64,000 bases of DNA from Pholis gunnellus (lineage: Eukaryota > Chordata > Actinopteri > Perciformes > Pholidae): NCBI GenBank assembly GCA_910591455.2, contig OU342808.1:3626607-3690606 (forward strand), given 5' to 3'. The notes under the pieces were generated by a model, which saw nothing but the letters and a program-made list of their open reading frames with translations, made no database searches and was not told the DNA's origin. The translations under genes were made by a program, and so were the position numbers. This document shows positions 50,275 through 62,100 of this stretch, one piece after another (position 1 is the stretch's first letter; every line of letters starts with the position of its first letter).

Positions 50275-50565
50275 ATTTACAGATTTAATTAGATGGATAG
50301 AGCCCTCACAGATATAAGAAAGAGAGGAGAGATGTTGCCAGCGTTACAGCACTTTAATTATGGTAGCAGGCTCCTGATCCCTGCGCTCCACTGTCTGGGG
50401 AGCCAGTTAATTAAAATCCTCATTATTTTACTTTTAATTAGTTCCCCCCTCTTTTGTTTCCTTTCACCATATGGCCGTGTTCCGTGGTCAAATTAACGTA
50501 ATTGAGCTAATTAAGCCGATCACTTTAATTATTCAAAGCGTTGCGATTGGCCAGGAGAACTTTTC
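50275..50565. promoter_or_regulatory. Candidate conserved noncoding enhancer (TAATTA-rich)
   Basis: About 290 bases packed with homeodomain-type cores, including TTTAATTA, AGTTAATTAA, TTTTAATTAG, GAGCTAATTAAG and CTTTAATTATT, separated by non-repetitive mixed-composition DNA. There are no simple repeats and no coding potential. This texture is characteristic of conserved enhancers near developmental genes, here about 4 kb beyond the 3' end of lmo4. Conservation itself cannot be seen from one sequence. Confidence 0.4.
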
Positions 50566-52899
50566 TCCCTCTCCCCTCCCTGACATTCCTGTATGAGGTT
50601 CAGAGCTGTAAAGTCGCTCTCGTTGTCATTATGCTCTACTCCCATGCTGAAGGCAGTGAGTTATGTCTGCAACATGCCTCACTTCCTACATGTTCCAGCA
50701 GTGTCTCATGTTTCACTCCCATACCATGCAGGGAATGCAGTGCAGCCCTGGAGACCTCGGTGGATTCAAAGAGGATTCAAAACCCGTCAGAACATTTAAC
50801 ACACTATGGTTAAGACAAATTAGGTGCATGTTAGTAGTTGTAGTAGCTACATGTGGTGCTCAGGGATTGGAGCTACCATAAATAGCTTTGGCAGGCCGAG
50901 CAGCTTTCAGAAGGATTGTCAGCAAAGCTAAATGCCACCGACTTCTTTCAACACTATCACTGCATTTACATCTGTGAATTTTGAAAAACAACCAGATGGC
51001 GGTTTTACAGCAAACATACTGTCTATCAGCATTCACCTCCAGCACACGCTGCCTCTCTGGCATCCTTCACTGGCAGCTCAGCGGCCCACTTCTTCAGCAT
51101 TCTAGAATCATTTATAGCAATCATCTATTTACAAACTAGGAAAGCTATGATGTTTTTTATATTCATTATTAACAATGTTTATTACACTACTACACTACTA
51201 TTACATTGAGGGTTGCCATTGGCAACGATTTTGAGAAATTTGCAACCAATTTTTGGCCGATGGCAACCACTTCTTAACATTTAGCAAAACGTGCTCCCCA
51301 AAACAAATACATTTTGAATATTTGTTTCATTATTGATATTTGGAAGCTTAAAGCAAACCAAACCTGTAATCACGAATAATCATACTCATCTCTGGCACTG
51401 CCGTTACATACTCTCATGGTTCATACATATCTGCTATTTATGTAATGTATTCATGTATTGTGTTGTATTGTGTTGTACTGTGCTGTACAGTGTACATTAT
51501 ACTGATAATATTAGGGCACTAAATTGGAATAACCTGCCCAGGGACTACAGCTGACAATTAGCTCTCCAGCTAACTCTGGCACATTTACATTGAGCTGGAA
51601 ACTGAAATGTTGATTGATTGCACTGTCCCTGGTAAAGACATAAATTAAGGATATTTAAATATTTGTGTTACAGCCAGAACCCGACAACGCTGCATGTGCA
51701 TTGCTGCGTTTACTCATGTGCGCACTATATCTGCTTTAGAGGTAATGACCAACCAAGTAAAGTGTCTGACTGTGGGTTGTAAAGTTGTACTAAACCGTCA
51801 ACATCCCAAACAAATGTGCAAATTGATTCAACGGACAAAGAACCAGATGAACCTGAACAACAACAAAAAGGAAAATGGTGAATTCTTTGGAGCAGTATCC
51901 GGCCCTGTTTGAGCTGCACATGACGTACACGTAACAATCTGTTAGTCAGCTGACGTATAACTGCGCAGTACTTTAATTACTCAAATTATAAGGAGAATAA
52001 AAACGGTAACCATGTTTTCAGTTTCAGCAGCCATAAGTGGATGCCTGGTTGCCTGGCAACCACTTTTAAAAGCTAGTGTTGAGCCGTGCCCAGCGTGAGC
52101 CTTTTCTGGAAAACAGACAGGAAGTAAGCAATGTACTTTACGTTTGTAGTTTGTTTGGAGCATGAGTAATAGTGGGCAGCATCGCTTAACACGATGCAGA
52201 ACCAAGACAAATTGAGTCCATCCACGATGATGGAGCTGCTCACAAATCTCTACTCAGAGCCCGATTGAGCTGATGAGTGATTCAAAAGGGCAATAGTCAC
52301 TTAAAGGATCAGGTTACCAAATCAAATGATATGCAGATCTGTGTTGTGTGTGTCTGGATTCATGCCTCTACCCTAAAACGGTCTAGCCGGATGGAATTCT
52401 GATTGTGGCGCTGACATATAAATTAAAAAAAATAGTCCTCATTAGCATAGCGTAGCTAGACATAGTATCGCTAACAGTAGTTGATGAGTAATCTCATTGA
52501 GTGAATTAAAGAATCTCATTCAGAATTAAAGACCGAGTCCAAATTAAAGTGAAAATAAAGCAATAGGTCAATAATTCCATTTTGAAAAACAGTAATTAAC
52601 GAATATGAGACCTGTGTTCTCCTGCTGCTCAGGCTTTACAGTTTACATTTGGTGACACAGAGCAGACTGGACCACCACAGACGTGTAAGCTAATGACAAC
52701 ATGTCGTCTCATTCCAACAATTCAAAAGATGTTCTTTGCTGTCAGACCAGCGGATCAGCATCAGGAGGGAACTGGGCTAAAGGAGGGCAGCCATCTTGGA
52801 TCGATATCACAGGAGTGTCTGGAAGAAGGAGGTTTCACGGTTCCTCTTCATCATGAGCATGTAAAAATACCCTGGCATCATCTTGTGTCTTCACACAGT
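50566..52899. other. Spacer with two RFX X-box motifs, no gene seen
   Basis: No supported gene. Perfect X-boxes are GTTGCCATTGGCAAC at 51212-51226 and GTTGCCTGGCAAC at 52048-52060. Confidence 0.5.
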
Positions 52900-53270
52900 G
52901 TGAGGTGAAGGAGCTTGGGCAATTACACTCATCTGCATGTGTTAATATGATTAATTAGCAGGAATAAACACTTTCCTATGTCACAGGCTACACGGTGAGC
53001 AACACACCTGCAGAAGCTCTGATAAAAGACAAAGCCTCATGGCAAAGAGCCTTTTCATGAGACCTGCTAATTGGCATCTGAGAACGTTCCGGCTAATTAG
53101 GAAAAGACAGATGAGGCTTGATTAGTTTGAATGCAAAGTGTAACTTGTGGTGCAGTGGGACTCGGGAAAGTGCCGAGGTTTTATTTCTTCACCATCACGA
53201 TACAAAGATAATTGTAATTGTGATCATTTGCATACGTTAATGAATTTGCGTGACGCTTCTTGATCAGACG
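52900..53270. promoter_or_regulatory. Candidate conserved noncoding element with octamer
   Basis: It holds ATGATTAATTAGCAGG, ACCTGCTAATTGGC and CCGGCTAATTAGG, and a perfect inverted octamer ATTTGCAT at 53226-53233. The texture is similar to 50275-50565. Motif evidence only. Confidence 0.35.
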
Positions 53271-54376
53271 TGGAATAAATAATTGATGCAGTATCAGCAC
53301 CTACCATGACAAGTGGGATGTTTTGAAATAGCTAAGTGCATTAAGGTGCGAGTTTGATGGCTGCGTCGCTCTGAGGAAAGGTGTGAAAGTGGAGCAGATC
53401 CTATCTTCTGCTGCCTACCGCTGCTATCACACTAAGATGAACTCACAACTTCGGCTGCTACACGAGACTAGGAGTTTCTACCTAGCATTAACAAGGCACA
53501 CAGAGTTGGAGCGAATTAGACGCAGCTCAGGAAATCTTTTTTTGCAGAAACCATGCAGAGTGGCGGAGAACAAAGAGCCAAACCAGTCTGTGTTTGGAGC
53601 TTTAATTGGAACATGGTAAACAGTAAATACATCAGATTGTTTCAAATGCCCTGGATGGAGAGGGGGCACTCCCCTTTAATTAGGCTGCTTTCAGATTAGG
53701 TTTATTAAGAGGCAGGCAGCCACGGAGCCAGGCAGCCACGGGATATGCCCCGAGTTCAGCCTCCCAGGAGTTCCAGCAGCACAGATACAGGGCTCATGTT
53801 TAATTGCTTCTGTAAATGGTCAGAGCTCAAGCCCCCTAATTCCATTCCTCGGGGTAATCAGGCATGTTTTCACCATACAGGGCTAAAGAGAGTGAGAGAG
53901 ACAGTCACATCCACCATGCTAGGTACCATGCAATACAACGCCACCCTAATGCCTCCAAGGGGCTTCAAAATGACCGCAGCCCGCTGACATGTTACAGGAA
54001 AATCATTTTAATAGGATTTTTGATTTGAACGCCACAATTTGTTTTTCCACACATTGAACAGGTATCTGATAAAGAAATCAAACAAAACCTTCACCGGAAC
54101 ATTTTAGTTCTGAAAAAAGCAGCAATCATACAGCAACATTACATTTTAGTTTTCCTTGAGAGTTTAAAAAGTCTCTGCTGTGGGTTTGAATCTCACTTTA
54201 AGGTTTCCCAAGACTGAACACCAAACCATTTTATAACTATTCCTCAGTGTGTAAGATCTCAGATTAACATATACAAGAGAGAGATCAAGAGTTCATTAAA
54301 AACACTGATGCTCAGGGGAAATAATGCTGCACGGGATAAGCAGAGCTCTGTCCATCAAACGTTCATTCAAGCATCT
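53271..54376. other. Spacer immediately 3' of lmo4, no gene seen
   Basis: No recognisable protein. The 53680-53990 part is mixed-composition and repeat-free and could also be regulatory, but no distinctive motif stands out. Confidence 0.4.
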
Positions 54377-54382
54377 TTTATT
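54377..54382 (-). terminator. lmo4: lmo4 polyA signal
   Basis: AATAAA on the minus strand (TTTATT at these bases), about 340 bases past the stop codon, the first such signal downstream. Longer alternative 3' ends cannot be excluded. Confidence 0.6.
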
Positions 54383-54723
54383 CCCTCTTCCAGTTGGCGC
54401 AGGCTTTCATCCTCATTGTTCTACCACAGCTTCCTCTTGGTCCCGAAGAAGCCTTTTGCCAGTGAAGTCCACACATACTGCAAATCTTTGATGATGCACA
54501 GACCACTTTAACATTGAACACAACATGAATGTGAATTTGTATGCGGCAGATAGTCTCTGATACGCTGACGGACGGGGATCTTGGTGAGAAACTGCATCCT
54601 CCCAAGGGAGGAGAGGCGGTGATGAGAACAACAACAAGGACAGAAGCTGGAGAAGAAGAGTGCACCGAGGAGAAGTGAAGCTCGGGGGGGGGGGGTGAGA
54701 GCAAGGCGCAGGGCTTCTGCCGC

Positions 54724-56119
54724 TCAGCATACCTGCAGACGACAGAGAGGGAGAAGGGTCACTAGGGTCTCGATGTGGGAATACACAAACCCACAGCTGG
54801 TCTGGTGTCCTCAGTGCAGCCACATGAACAAAGAGAATGAAACCTACTAACATGAATACAGTATCTTAATGTAGCTGGTCAAGGTGGAGCCAATTTTAAT
54901 CAAAAAAATTAAAACCTGCCCCGACAGTACAGTACGTCATGGACATTAACTTCTAGGACCTGTTCTTTATACTGTTGTTTTTTCAGACTCCTACAATAGT
55001 CATATACAATGCGTTTCTCATTCATGAAAATATTACCTCTGATATTATGTATTTATCCACAGGGTGAATCAACATGTTCTGTTATTCACGTTACAGCACA
55101 GTGACGTTGAGGACAATGTGTGCTGCACTGTAAACACAGACGGTTCTGTAGCATCACATCAACAACCCCTGTATTCACCTTCTGGTCTGTCAGCACGGAG
55201 TTGCTCTGAAGTGGAGGCAGGTGGCTGTTGAGCAAGACGCCGGGTCTGTCGTGCTCACAGAAGATTGTGCCGTTGATGTAATGGAAGCGATCGCCTGGCA
55301 TCAGTCTGTTTCTACAGGTGGCACAGCTGAAACACTGCAGAGAACAGAAAAAAAAGACAGAAATGGATCAAATTCAGGCCACGACGGCACATTTATATAT
55401 TATGAGCATGATATCAAGAGTTGAAGCAAAATCTGGTGAGCACCTGATGTGAGAAACTGAAACTGGATGGATAAATATGAAGTCAAATATGAAACACTAC
55501 AATCGAATATGTCGTAGAAACACCTTCAAACAGTGTCTTCACCAGAGTTTAACAGTAAGTGTATGAGGTAAGGAGATGGAGGGCACAACTCGTTCCTCTC
55601 CTTCCTCTGTCTGTCTCCACCAAATCCCAGATGTTTCTGTCAAACAAGCAGCGGGAGACAAAGTGCGGTGATGTGAGAGCTGGGGATTTACCTTGAGGTG
55701 GTAAACATTTCCCTGTGCCCTCATCACCATTTCGTTGGCTGGGATCGACTGTCCGCAGGCGCTGCACGCCCCGCTGTGCCCGAACAGCCTGCAAACACAG
55801 AAACACAGATTGCTCCCTCTGCACAGGCTCCAAAATCTCAAACCGGCAGCTTCCTCTCCTCCTCTCTCCTTCCTCCTCCCCTGCCACCTCTTCCTTACTC
55901 TCACCTGATGTAGTCGCTCCGACACAGAATCATGCCCCCTTTGCTGTAGCAGGTGGTGCCAATGTCCCCCAGCTGGGCTTGGCAGCAGGAGCACTTGAGG
56001 CAACGAGTGTGCCAGTAGCGCTCCATGGAGAAGAGGAGGAAGCGGTCGGCGATCTTGCCCCCGCATCCTGCACAAGACCTGGGGGCCGGCGTCCCGCCTG
56101 ATGCCTGGCTGTTCACCAT
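54724..56119 (-). CDS. lmo4: LIM domain only 4 (LMO4)
   Basis: Four coding exons on the minus strand: 56119-55905, 55788-55692, 55334-55179 and 54732-54724. All junctions are GT/AG and in phase, giving 158 residues (human LMO4 has 165). The protein is essentially two LIM zinc-binding domains. LIM1 ligands are C16, C19, H37, C40, C43, C46, C66 and D69. LIM2 ligands are C80, C83, H102, C105, C108, C111, C130 and D133. Diagnostic LMO4 phrases include CAGCGGKIADRFLL, CSCCQAQLGDIGT, MRAQGNVYHLK and GDRFHYINGT. The final exon encodes only Val-Cys before the stop, matching the conserved ...DQKVC end. LMO4 has no DNA-binding domain; it acts in the nucleus as an adaptor for LDB1 and other transcription factors. 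The short Ser/Gly/Pro N-terminus differs most from human. I cannot decide between the fish lmo4a and lmo4b paralogues. Confidence 0.95.
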
Positions 56120-57090
56120 TCTGATGTGGGCCCTCACAGGCTCCTGGGCACACAGAATAGAGGTTCCACAGTGAGTAAGGTTCACCTTCTTAAGATGACA
56201 TAAATACTCAGATTCCTTGTAAAATGTCTGAAATAAAACATTTTTGTGTAAACTGGATTTATTTATGTTTCCATTGTTCATTGATAATTACTTTTAGTAA
56301 ACCTCTTTTTGTATTTACGACACATCGGCCATTTCCACTTGCTCTGACAAAGCCAGACAAAGGTATCAGACGAAGGTATCACACGCAATTCTTATTAATT
56401 GACTATATTAGAATTGTGTTTACTGTGTACCTCTATAACGTCAATATAGCACAAGTAATATCTTATTTTTTGAAGTATTTACAGGAATAACATGATATCA
56501 AGGTGTATTTTGATGGAGAGGAGAGTCCAGCAAGAGGACTACATGAGCATTGTAGATGCGTTTCATTCTGCAGTCTGACTTAGTAAAGTATCTCCATCCT
56601 TCAGCTCGACTGACACGTTAACAACAAGGAGATGCTGGCTCACGAGAGAAAAAGAGGACAAACACGTTACCTTCACGAGCCCGAGGCTTTCCTCCTGCGG
56701 TGAACTTTGAGAAGGTGGACAAATATTCAAAAGAAGCTCGACACGCGCCGCTTTTCAACACTCAGACTTGACATGTTCTGGTCTCCATAGCGGTCCGGGA
56801 AAAAAACATTGAGCCCGGGACGGAGAGTTGGACAAACTCTCACCGACATCCAGCTCCAAAGATGAAGAAGCAGCGTTACATGGAACCGTGAGGAGGAGAC
56901 ATGACGCAGCTCCTCTTCCTCTCCGCTCTGTCACAGCCGACCATCTATCAACATTCCTTCATCTGTTTCCAACGCTTTTGACAGCGACTCTATTCATCAA
57001 ATTGCGCAAGGAGCTATTTAAATTACCAAGAGGGGACGTAACCGACGAGAAGCGCGCAGCAGCCAATAGGAGAGCAGGGGGCGTGTCCGC
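56120..57090 (-). promoter_or_regulatory. lmo4: lmo4 5' leader, noncoding exon and promoter region
   Basis: The first coding exon continues to 56143, where GTGCCCAG marks an acceptor. A donor (GAAG before GTAACG) at 56671 fits a noncoding exon running to about 56900. Upstream on the minus strand are a TTTAAATAG TATA-like motif (about 57011-57020), a CCAAT box on the opposite strand (57063-57067) and a GGGGGCGTG KLF/CTCF-like box at about 57078. Short frames on the plus strand here are spurious. Confidence 0.5.
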
Positions 57091-57504
57091 AGTCAAAATG
57101 ATTTATGAGTGTAAAGTGTCTTATTAGTACGTACATTCACTCTCTATAGATGCCACTGAGTGTGTATGCAGTGTTGATATAAATGTAATATATTTAGTGA
57201 ATAGTTTACATGGACGTAAATCATATCTTCTCTTTACTCTAAATAACAGTTTTTTGTTTTATCAAAAAATCTGAAATTAACATTAGCGTTTACAATTTAT
57301 CATTATTAAATTAATAATTTGAAGAGGCACATTTTAAAAAGTCAATACTTAAATGTAGCCATGTTTCAGTAGATTAATGTAAAAGTCACAGGTTCTGCTC
57401 ATGACATGAAGGAATTATTGGATGAAAAATGATACGCAGAAAAAATCAAAGTCGAGACTTTATGGTTATCGACAACCCGCCACACATTCTTAGTATAGTA
57501 AATG
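57091..57504. other. AT-rich spacer upstream of lmo4
   Basis: No gene and no repeat of note. Confidence 0.5.

Positions 57505-57553
<49 letters not shown>
57505..57553 (+). repeat. (GT)n microsatellite
   Basis: About 24 GT units, directly abutting the LINE relic. Confidence 0.93.
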
Positions 57554-57554
<1 letters not shown>

Positions 57555-57713
57555 TATGTCTGCTAGTCAACTGCAACTTCCTGATGTTAAACTCAGACAA
57601 ACCTGAAGTTATTCTACTAGGCCCAGAAATCAATCATCTAACGATGTAGTTTCTCTAGATGGCATTGCCCGGGCATCCAGCAGCACCGTAAAGAATCTCA
57701 GTTATCTGCTGGA

Positions 57714-57910
57714 ATCAGTAAATAAATGCAGTAAAGTTGCAGGGTGTAAAGCCGAAACAATCATCTGAAAGACTAAAGTGATCTCATAGGAAGGTGTATA
57801 AACACACCACTTTTAAGGACATTTCGTGTGATGAACGTCAACAACACTTTTGGTTTCACACAGGACATGGACGGCGGTCTCCTGGCTGAAAGTCCTGTAT
57901 TTGTTTGACC
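57714..57910 (+). repeat. Dispersed repeat inserted in the LINE
   Basis: Matches the reverse complement of 36560-36880, sharing AGTAAATAAATGCAGTAAAG, GGTGTATAAA and ACGGCGGTCTCCTGGCTGAA. Part of the same phrase recurs at about 63290-63330. Confidence 0.6.
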
Positions 57911-58524
57911 CTCCCCCTCGTCTCACTTCTGATATTACATCATTTGCTCTTCGTCACTCGTTCTGAGCATCACTCATTATTCTACGTAACTCGCTTTGGC
58001 CATTTACTTTGCAGTCAGTACCGACTACGTGGCCTGAAATGACTAGCCAAACGCAAGAATGGAGCTGTGACAGCCCGTAAAATGACTTAAGAAACTCATT
58101 CATTAACATTTCAAAAATCAAACACATCCTCTTTTAAAGCGATTCAGAAAAATGCTGCAGCTCGTGTACTAAGAAGAACTAAGAGAAGAGATCATATTAC
58201 TGCTGTATTAGCTTCTCTGCACTGGCTCCCTGTAACATCTAGAGTAGAATTTAAAATCCTTCTCCTCACCTATAAAACCCTAATTGGTCAGACACCATCA
58301 TATCTTAAGGAGCTTATAGTACCATATTACCCCACTAGAGAGCTGCGCTCCATTAATGCAGGGTGACTTGTGGTTTCTAGAGTCTCCAAAAGTAGAATTA
58401 GAACCAGAGCCTTCAGTTATCAAGATCCTCTTCTGTGGAACCAGCTTCCAGTTTCAGTCCGGGGGGCAGACACACTCACCACATTTAAGAGTAGGCTGAC
58501 GACTTTCCTCTTTGATAACTCTTA

Positions 58525-58800
58525 TAGTTAGGGCTGGCTCAGGTTTATAGTTAGGGCTGGTTCAGGTTTATAGTTAGGGCCGGCTCAGGTTTATAGTTAG
58601 GGCCGGCTCAGGTTTATAGTTAGGGCCGGCTCAGGTTTATAGTTAGGGCTGGCTCAGGTTTATAGTTAGGGCCGGCTCAGGTTTATAGTTAGGGCCGGCT
58701 CAGGTTTATAGTTAGGGCCGGCTCAGGTTTATAGTTAGGCCTGGCTCAGGTTTATAGTTAGGGCTGGCTCAGGTTTATATTTAGGGCTGGTTCAGGTTTG
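58525..58800 (+). repeat. 23-bp tandem repeat in LINE 3' untranslated region
   Basis: About 12 copies of GGGCTGGCTCAGGTTTATAG plus TTA, with CT/CC and TT variants. Confidence 0.93.
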
Positions 58801-59185
58801 CCTTGGACCAGCCCCTAGGTAAGCTGCTATAGGCCTAGACTGCTGGAGGACTTGATACACTGAGCTCCTCTCTCCTCTTCTCTCTCTCCTTCTGTGTGAA
58901 TTCATTAATGCACATTACTAACTTTGCTTCTTCTCTGGAGTCTTTGTGCTTTCTCTCCTCACAGGTTTCTGTGGATCATGGTTATATCTGGACCCTGGTC
59001 TCGCCTCCTGACGTGGCCCTGCCTGACACCCACTGCTAGTAGCGTTTTTTCGGGGGGAGTTTTTCCTGTTCTGATGTGAAGGTCCCGGGACAGAGGATGT
59101 TGCATGTTTATAGATTGTGAAGCCCTCGAAGGCAAATTTGTGATTTTGGGCGATACAAAATGAATTGAATTGAATTGAATTGAAT

Positions 59186-62100
59186 CCTTAGGCGTGTTGC
59201 GATAAACCGGTATTGAGGATTTTCAATAGACATTGCAATAATATAGTTATTCTGAATTATTTTGGATGATCGTATAGTGAAAATCAGATTTTGTGACAGC
59301 CCTACTTCCATCCATCATTATTTTTATTGTTGAAATCTTTGTGGAAAAATAAAGCAATAAAGCCCTGCATTGTTAAAAGTACAATGTATTGAATAAGATA
59401 TGGATACATTGGTTTCGAATCCCTTCCACCCATCTCACAGGAAGGTCAAAATAGCACTGCTGACGTTGATGAAATTCAATGTTGCTCAAGGACACTACAG
59501 CAGCAGGTTAGATCAGTAGGTCCTCGGTCTTAGTTTGTATCAAGCCTAACACCCTGCTGTACTTCCAGCTGAGAGCCAGTAGAGGACAGCATCTTATAAT
59601 GTTGCAGACAACAAGCAGACATTGGCAGGTTTGTATATTGTACGTCCTGATATTTGAGGTTAGATATGATGGAATGACTGAAAAAGAAATCAGAAACTGT
59701 CACTGTGAATAGCTTGTCTCAAAGGATCAGCAATCCGCTTTATTTTCATGATCTAAACTGGGCTTTCCAACTCTGTTACATATTTGAATCAAACTTATTA
59801 ATGTTGGTGTTGCAGAAATATAGAAGACACGGGAAAATGTTTTCAATAAATTAATATATGTTTACTCTCTATTGAAGTTTACTCAATTACTAACCACTTT
59901 GTAATGAACTGACGGGTCAGACTGGTCTGGAGACATACAACACATTGAAATGACCTGTTATTGATGCAGCAGCGCTACACTGCAGACATACATTACACGT
60001 AGAGGTGCACTTCCCCAATGGGACCACTAGAGGGAAGTGAACACTCATGATTCTATATACACTCATCAACTCCGCCAGCAGGCAACACTGTACTAACATT
60101 TTCTGTGTCAAGATAAAACAAAGAAGGTGATTATCGAATCTATCACATTTAAAAAGACATTTTACAGTAAGAAGAATTTGTAGAAAATAATTCGATGACA
60201 ATTGGAGTCCATGGGTTGCTCAAAGCTCATTTATGCCCTTTCAGCATCGGCCAGTGACCCCACAGATTTGATTTAGTTGTAGGAACAGCAGTACTATAGT
60301 ACTAATGGTAGTAATAGTATCTTTCAAAGCAGTTACAGTTACAAATTGCTTTTCAAAAGAGACACATACAGATACGTATATGCTTAAAATATAAAGCTGC
60401 TATATTTGAGAAATATGATGATGAAAACAAGTTTTTACAGTTTGGTTTGAGGATGGTTATTCAAGAGTAAATGCAGAGCGACCTGACGAGATCTTAGACT
60501 GACAGGGAGCAGATGAAGAGAAGAAGTGAAGTAAAGCAGCGACAGGCTCAAGACCTTTGCTGGCTCTATGACGTGTCTATGTCTGACTATGCTGATCCAA
60601 TTCTATTTCCTTTAGTGCCACTGCAAGATTGGCATTTGTGGGTTTGAGTGAAATGTCTCCATAACTATTGGCTGGAAGGCATTCATAGTGCCTGGATGAT
60701 GTCCAAATACTTTATTATTTAAATGATATCTGCACCAGCATATCATCATTGTCAATGAGCTGCTATAACATGGCTATAGACTTACTTTTTAACACAGTGT
60801 GGCAGTACTGTATAGTCTACTTTCCTAAATTGACTGTTGTCAAAGGCATAATATTAGAAAGGCATATCTACACGATGACATATTGTGTGGAGCAGGGGAG
60901 CAAGGTCAAAAACTCATCCCATAGTTGCAGTAGTAGTATCAGAAGCAGCAACAGTAGTAATAGTAGCAGTAGCACAACGACGGTAGTTTTAGCAGTAGTC
61001 CTTTGAATCAGTGTTGACGTCACAGTGTTTGCTCTCCTCAGCCTAAACTGGACCCTTTGTGGAAATGTTGACCTGAGTTCCATAAAAGATGTGAGCTGTG
61101 ACACTCTTAAAATTAAATGAGCCATGTCCACCCGTTTGTTTTCAGCACAATAAGCCATTAACAATTCATATGTGTGACGTGTGTTATTGTCCCGCATTGT
61201 GTTGAAAAGGAACCACTTCAACACATCCTTTTTCAGAGGGCCTGCTGGGGGGAGGGTTGTTTCCTCTGCTGTGGTCAAGTGTGGCCGCCAACTTCCACCG
61301 CTCCCTGAGGCCCTCCGTTGATTTCCGTCACATGTCCTGTTCCTCTGTCAAGGCCATGCTGAAAGTCACAGCTCTCTGTGAGGCTGGACAACACTTGTAA
61401 CTTCCAGTCGGGGTTCCCAGCCAATACAAACAGCTGTGTGGTATCACAGACAAATGTATGAAGTTCCTTCACTGTCATGTGGAGAGATCCTTCCATCTGA
61501 GGCTCTATTCTTTCTCTCGAGGGAAAGCACCTCAGTGTCATCTGAGTTTTGTGGTATTAGCTTAGAAATGAGTCATCCTAAATGCTAACTCCTCAGCCCA
61601 CAGGTAATGGATTATTTCTCTTTGGAAATCAATGAAAATCATTGGGATTCTTTGTAGTAATGGTATTTGAAGAATGTTTTTTTTCACTCTTTGACTGCAT
61701 CAAATAATCAGTTAATGGAAGAGCTAGTTATGGAATGTGCAGCTTCAGTCTTTATAAAAACAAAAATCTTCCATTGCTGAGCGGACTCCATCCCTTTACT
61801 ATAGCAGCTGTCTGCTGTGACCCTCCAACCACACATCCGCTTACCAGCACCTCTAAAGCGCGCTAATTACGTTTTATCACGCTTGCTTAATGTGTTCAAA
61901 AACCAAAGTATAAATTAAAAAAAGACATCGTTATTTTGCGGGAGGCTGGGAGAAACAGAAACCTCCTGGGATCCTGCAGCTCACGTGCTGGTGCTGGTAA
62001 TAGGTTCTTTACCTTTGGACCGAGCTAGGCTAACCGTTTCTCCCCGTTTCCAGTCTTTATGCGAAGCTAAGTCATTTGGATGGGGCCTGTGTCCACAAAG

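Larger units (their letters stand above)
57554..59185 (+). pseudogene. L2/Rex1-like LINE relic with interrupted 3' coding end
   Basis: The first piece (57570-57713) gives NFLMLNSDKPEVILLGP, typical of the region after the reverse-transcriptase core. The second piece (about 58110-58530) gives IQKNAAARVLRRTKRRDHIT, LHWLPVTSRVEFKILLLTYK, YYPTRELRSINAG and WNQLPVSVRGADTLTTFKSR, the C-terminal signature of L2/CR1/Rex1-type elements. Between them lies an inserted repeat (57714 to about 58090). An in-frame stop follows RSINAG. The 3' untranslated region has a 23-bp tandem repeat and ends in a (GAATT)n tail at about 59161-59185. Confidence 0.75.

Noticed and set aside
55698..56101. Plus-strand frames over lmo4 exons
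   Set aside because: Antisense shadows; the minus strand encodes clear LIM domains.
60868..61541. Pair of reverse-strand open frames of 88 and 136 residues
   Set aside because: Different frames, no known domain, no splice sites linking them, and the second runs into a trinucleotide repeat.
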